Assembly (NCBI RefSeq): GCF_040833975.1
Contig: NZ_CP162130.1
Coordinates: forward strand, 2,688,001-2,752,000
Origin: Leptospira sp. WS92.C1
GTDB lineage: Bacteria; Spirochaetota; Leptospiria; Leptospirales; Leptospiraceae
Direction: 5' to 3'
Length of the DNA: 64,000 nt
Shown here: piece after piece, positions 59,034 to 64,000 of the stretch
Layout of the letters: each line of letters begins with the position of its first letter
Numbering within the stretch: position 1 is the first letter of the stretch
The notes under the pieces: model-generated
Database searches by the model: none
The model's input: only the letters and a program-made list of their open reading frames with translations
Told to the model about the DNA's origin: nothing
Position numbers and translations under genes: made by a program

Positions 59034-60938
59034 TTAAGGCTTGATTAAGTTTTTTTTCAAAGCTTCCGCTACCGTCTCCGCAATGGAAGGAGCATCCAAT
59101 TTATACGCTTCAAAGATTTCTTTTCTTTCCCCATGATGAATCGGCTCCGGAGGAAACCCAAAGGTTTTGATATATTTCGAAAGTTGATCGGGTAGAATTC
59201 GGTTGAGAAGATATCCGGAAGCACCCGCATCGACATAACTTTCGTCAAGAATGGCAAAGTGACGAACGCCAGCCAATTCTTCGTTCAACGCTTGCGCCCC
59301 CAATGGTCGCAGCCATACAAGATCGATCAATGTGACACTAAAACCGGAGGATTCTAAAATTTCAGTCGCCTTTTTTGCCTCGTCCAGCATCGACCCGATC
59401 GATAAAAGCGCGATGTCTCGACCCTTTTTTAATACACGAAAGGTCCCAGGAACGATTTCCGGTTCTCTGTAAAAATCCAAACTCTTCAGATCCACACTCC
59501 CCTTGGGAAATCGAATCGCAATCGGCTCCTTTTCGTAGTGTTCCATAAGTCGTAATGAATCAATCAAATCCTGTCCGCTGGAAGGAACAAAAACATCCAT
59601 ATGAGGAAGGCCAAGCAAATATCCTAGATCAAAAAGCCCCTGGTGCGTTTCCCCATCCGGTCCAACACACCCGGCTCGATCGATTACAAAACGAACCGGA
59701 AGATTCATCAAAGAAACGTCTTCTACGAGCTGATCCATTCCCCTTGTTAAAAACGTGGAATAAATGCACATATAAGGAATCACATTTCCGTTTGTCATCG
59801 CTCCCGCAAACGCCACAGAATGTTGCTCCGCGATTCCCACATCAAACAGATGATTCGGAAACTTTTCCGCGTATTCCTTGAGTCCACTCCCCTCAATCAT
59901 CGCAGGCGTGATCGCGGCGATTTTAGGGTTTTTCTGAGTGAGAATGGTAAGCACCTTTCCCACGATCTTACTGTATGCGATCTTCGAAGAATCCCCACTG
60001 TCCATAGCACCGTCTTCTTTTCGAAACGGTGTAACCCCGTGATACTTGATCGGATCTCTTTCCGCGGGATCATATCCCTTTCCCTTCTGGGTGATTAGAT
60101 GAAGCAGAATCGGGCCTTTCATCTTCTTTACTTTTTGAAGCATCTTTACAAGTCGAATCACATCGTGTCCGTCCTCCGGTCCGATGTATCCAAATCCGAG
60201 ATCTTCAAACAATCCCCCCGGTGTGAGAACGTCCTTAAATCCTTTTTCCACCTTTTTAAAAAAGCGTTCCGTCGCCGGTCCGATGATCGGAAGCCATTTT
60301 AGAAACGTGTAAAATATTTTTTTCCAATGATTGTAAAAGTTAGAAGTGATAATGTTGTTCAGATAATTGGAGATCGATCCCACGTTTTTGGAAATGGACA
60401 TGTAGTTGTCGTTTAGGATTACAATCATGTCCTTTTTGAGATGTCCGGCATGATTCATAGCTTCCAACGCCATTCCCGTTGCGATCGATGCATCTCCGAT
60501 GATGGCAACCACGTTGTAATCACCGCCCGTCAGATCTCTCGCAGCAGCCTCTCCCAATGCCTGAGAAATCGATGTTCCGGCGTGCCCTGTATTGTAAAGA
60601 TCATACTGGGATTCTTCTCTTTTGGGAAACCCGGAAAGCCCTTTGAATTTGCGAACCGTGTTGAGCTGGTCTTTTCTTCCGGTTAGAATCTTATGAGGAT
60701 AGGTTTGATGGCCTACGTCCCAAACCAATCGATCCTTGGGAGTTTCAAAGACGTAGTGAAGCGCGACAGTAAGTTCCACCACTCCCAAGTTACTCGCGAA
60801 GTGCCCGCCGACCCCCGAAAGGGTATCAATGATATAATTTCGTATCTCGTCACAAACCTCCGGAAGTTTTTCCAAAGAGACGTTTCTGAGATCGGCTGGA
60901 TAGTGAATTCTATCCAGCAGAGATGGTTCCTGTTGCAT
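59034..60938 (-). CDS. dxs: 1-deoxy-D-xylulose-5-phosphate synthase
   Basis: A 634-residue TPP enzyme joining pyruvate and glyceraldehyde-3-phosphate in the first step of the MEP isoprenoid pathway. Blocks are SNLGVVELTVALH, WDVGHQTYPHKIL, GDASIATGMALEAMNHAG, NDNYMSISKNVG (TPP motif GDG/NDN), DVGIAEQHSVAFAGAM, FVIDRAGCVGPDGETHQG. Length is typical. It lies 31 bp after the cyclase gene and 41 bp before the TPR gene, all on the minus strand. Confidence 0.96.
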   Translation of the reverse strand: MQQEPSLLDRIHYPADLRNVSLEKLPEVCDEIRNYIIDTLSGVGGHFASNLGVVELTVALHYVFETPKDRLVWDVGHQTYPHKILTGRKDQLNTVRKFKGLSGFPKREESQYDLYNTGHAGTSISQALGEAAARDLTGGDYNVVAIIGDASIATGMALEAMNHAGHLKKDMIVILNDNYMSISKNVGSISNYLNNIITSNFYNHWKKIFYTFLKWLPIIGPATERFFKKVEKGFKDVLTPGGLFEDLGFGYIGPEDGHDVIRLVKMLQKVKKMKGPILLHLITQKGKGYDPAERDPIKYHGVTPFRKEDGAMDSGDSSKIAYSKIVGKVLTILTQKNPKIAAITPAMIEGSGLKEYAEKFPNHLFDVGIAEQHSVAFAGAMTNGNVIPYMCIYSTFLTRGMDQLVEDVSLMNLPVRFVIDRAGCVGPDGETHQGLFDLGYLLGLPHMDVFVPSSGQDLIDSLRLMEHYEKEPIAIRFPKGSVDLKSLDFYREPEIVPGTFRVLKKGRDIALLSIGSMLDEAKKATEILESSGFSVTLIDLVWLRPLGAQALNEELAGVRHFAILDESYVDAGASGYLLNRILPDQLSKYIKTFGFPPEPIHHGERKEIFEAYKLDAPSIAETVAEALKKNLIKP

Positions 60939-60969
60939 GAAAACTTTCTATTCTAATTTGTTAAAATCC

Positions 60970-63282
<2,313 letters not shown>

Positions 63283-63453
63283 GAAGTTCCTCCGCAGGAG
63301 ATCGGGGAACAGTATCCAATGGGTCCGCGATTCGTCAATATTTTCCGAGTCCGTCCGGTTCTGTGCATGCTTTCTTTACACTTTTTTCTCCGTGTTTTGT
63401 TTCTTTTTGTCCAATTTCCATCTTCACCCCCTTCTCCAAGAACCGTTTTGAGT

Positions 63454-63930
63454 ATGGGGAAATCTTTTTTTAGTCCAGGACTCTTAAACTGTCCAATTCG
63501 GAATACCGGACATCTCTGCACCCTTCTCATACCGGATCATTTGGCAAAAGAGGATAGCTTGGCACCGAAACTTTTGCGAAATCGCTTGCAATTTCTTCTT
63601 TTGAAATGGGGTGAGGATGCAGTCCGCAAAAAATTTCTTGGAAGACGTCTGATTTACGCAAAATATCAGGAAGAAAATTTGAATCTGGTTAAGATGAATT
63701 TTCGCCCGTTTGAGGAGGATTGGTGTAGGTTGAGTATTCTCGCTTTAGGACTGGGGGTATCTCGATGTTTGTTATTTGCAATTTTACTCGAATTAGACAA
63801 GAACCAGAAACTCAATCGTAAAACAAAATTCCGAGGAGTTCCAACAAGAATTCGTATCACAAGAAGATTGAACTCAATTCAAAAGAAGCTCACAAGCAAA
63901 ATCAATCTTTCACGAGCTCGCCCGTCCTAA
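63454..63930 (+). CDS. DUF1564 family protein
   Basis: From the ATG at 63454 a 158-residue protein (MGKSFFSP). Family blocks are TLLIPDHLAKED, a basic middle region, YQEENLNLVKMNFRPFEEDWCRLS (parts YQEENLNLVKMNFRP and EEDWCRLS), LGLGVSRCLLFAILLELD. DUF1564 is a Leptospira-restricted, multi-copy family; the C-terminal WxxLxxLAxxLGVSRxxLF part resembles a helix-turn-helix (ribbon-helix-type) segment, so DNA binding is possible. The frame is open far upstream, but that part overlaps the cyclase gene and lacks family sequence. Confidence 0.8.
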   Translation: MGKSFFSPGLLNCPIRNTGHLCTLLIPDHLAKEDSLAPKLLRNRLQFLLLKWGEDAVRKKFLGRRLIYAKYQEENLNLVKMNFRPFEEDWCRLSILALGLGVSRCLLFAILLELDKNQKLNRKTKFRGVPTRIRITRRLNSIQKKLTSKINLSRARPS

Positions 63931-64000
63931 ATATACCTTCTCGATTTAGTCCAAGCATCCGATAACAAGCTCTGGGAATACCAAAGCATGACTTCTTTAT

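Overview
The window reads as a chromosomal segment of a pathogenic Leptospira. This rests on a Leptospira-restricted DUF1564 protein, many Leptospira-type orphan secreted proteins and lipoproteins, intergenic spaces filled with short palindromic and GTGGGAACTCC-type repeats, and a single elongator tRNA-Met gene lacking an encoded CCA. The base composition, IS load and number of broken genes look more like the borgpetersenii/santarosai/weilii side of the genus than L. interrogans. That placement is inference.

Layout. 1-10.9 kb: dense housekeeping genes (rsmI, a FlgM-like protein, an Fe-ADH-fold protein without metal ligands, bactofilin, recJ, pcnB, an M23 peptidase, an Lgt-family protein). 11-22.5 kb: a duplicated palindromic repeat, dsbD, an exported helical protein, glnA, tRNA-Met, a small cysteine-rich exported protein, a short SMC and a DUF115 protein. 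22.5-25 kb: a decayed toxin-antitoxin pair interrupted next to an IS256-family element. 25-28.4 kb: the smpB-der-plsY-orphan gene cluster on the minus strand. 28.4-36 kb: an accessory zone with a repeat-rich kilobase and two copies of a divergent module (secreted protein plus ankyrin-repeat protein). The left copy is reduced to remnants, the right copy is intact, and an amidohydrolase lies between them.

36-48 kb: a large midasin-like AAA/VWA protein, an aminotransferase overlapping a prepilin peptidase, a THUMP/RlmL-like methyltransferase, a decayed ABC-transporter ATPase and two sulfatase-fold membrane enzymes. 48-53.4 kb: a DUF2721 membrane protein, a secreted helical zinc-hydrolase-like protein preceded by a perfect 16-bp palindrome, a lipoprotein pseudogene, a Rieske oxygenase and a NamZ-type muramidase. 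53.4-64 kb: a large protein with a cNMP-binding-like domain, several orphan proteins, a probable operon (CHASE2 adenylate cyclase, dxs, TPR protein) and a DUF1564 protein.

The genes fall into cell-envelope work (bactofilin, M23, Lgt, NamZ, sulfatases, PlsY), translation and RNA processing (RsmI, PcnB, Der, SmpB, RlmL-like), DNA maintenance (RecJ, SMC) and signalling (adenylate cyclase, cNMP-like protein, FlgM-like). I did not find a clear new multi-gene system. The most notable items are the dispersed palindromic element, the duplicated and partly erased ankyrin module, the two-AAA/VWA protein with altered motifs, the SMC without a recognisable hinge, and several enzyme-family members that have lost key residues.
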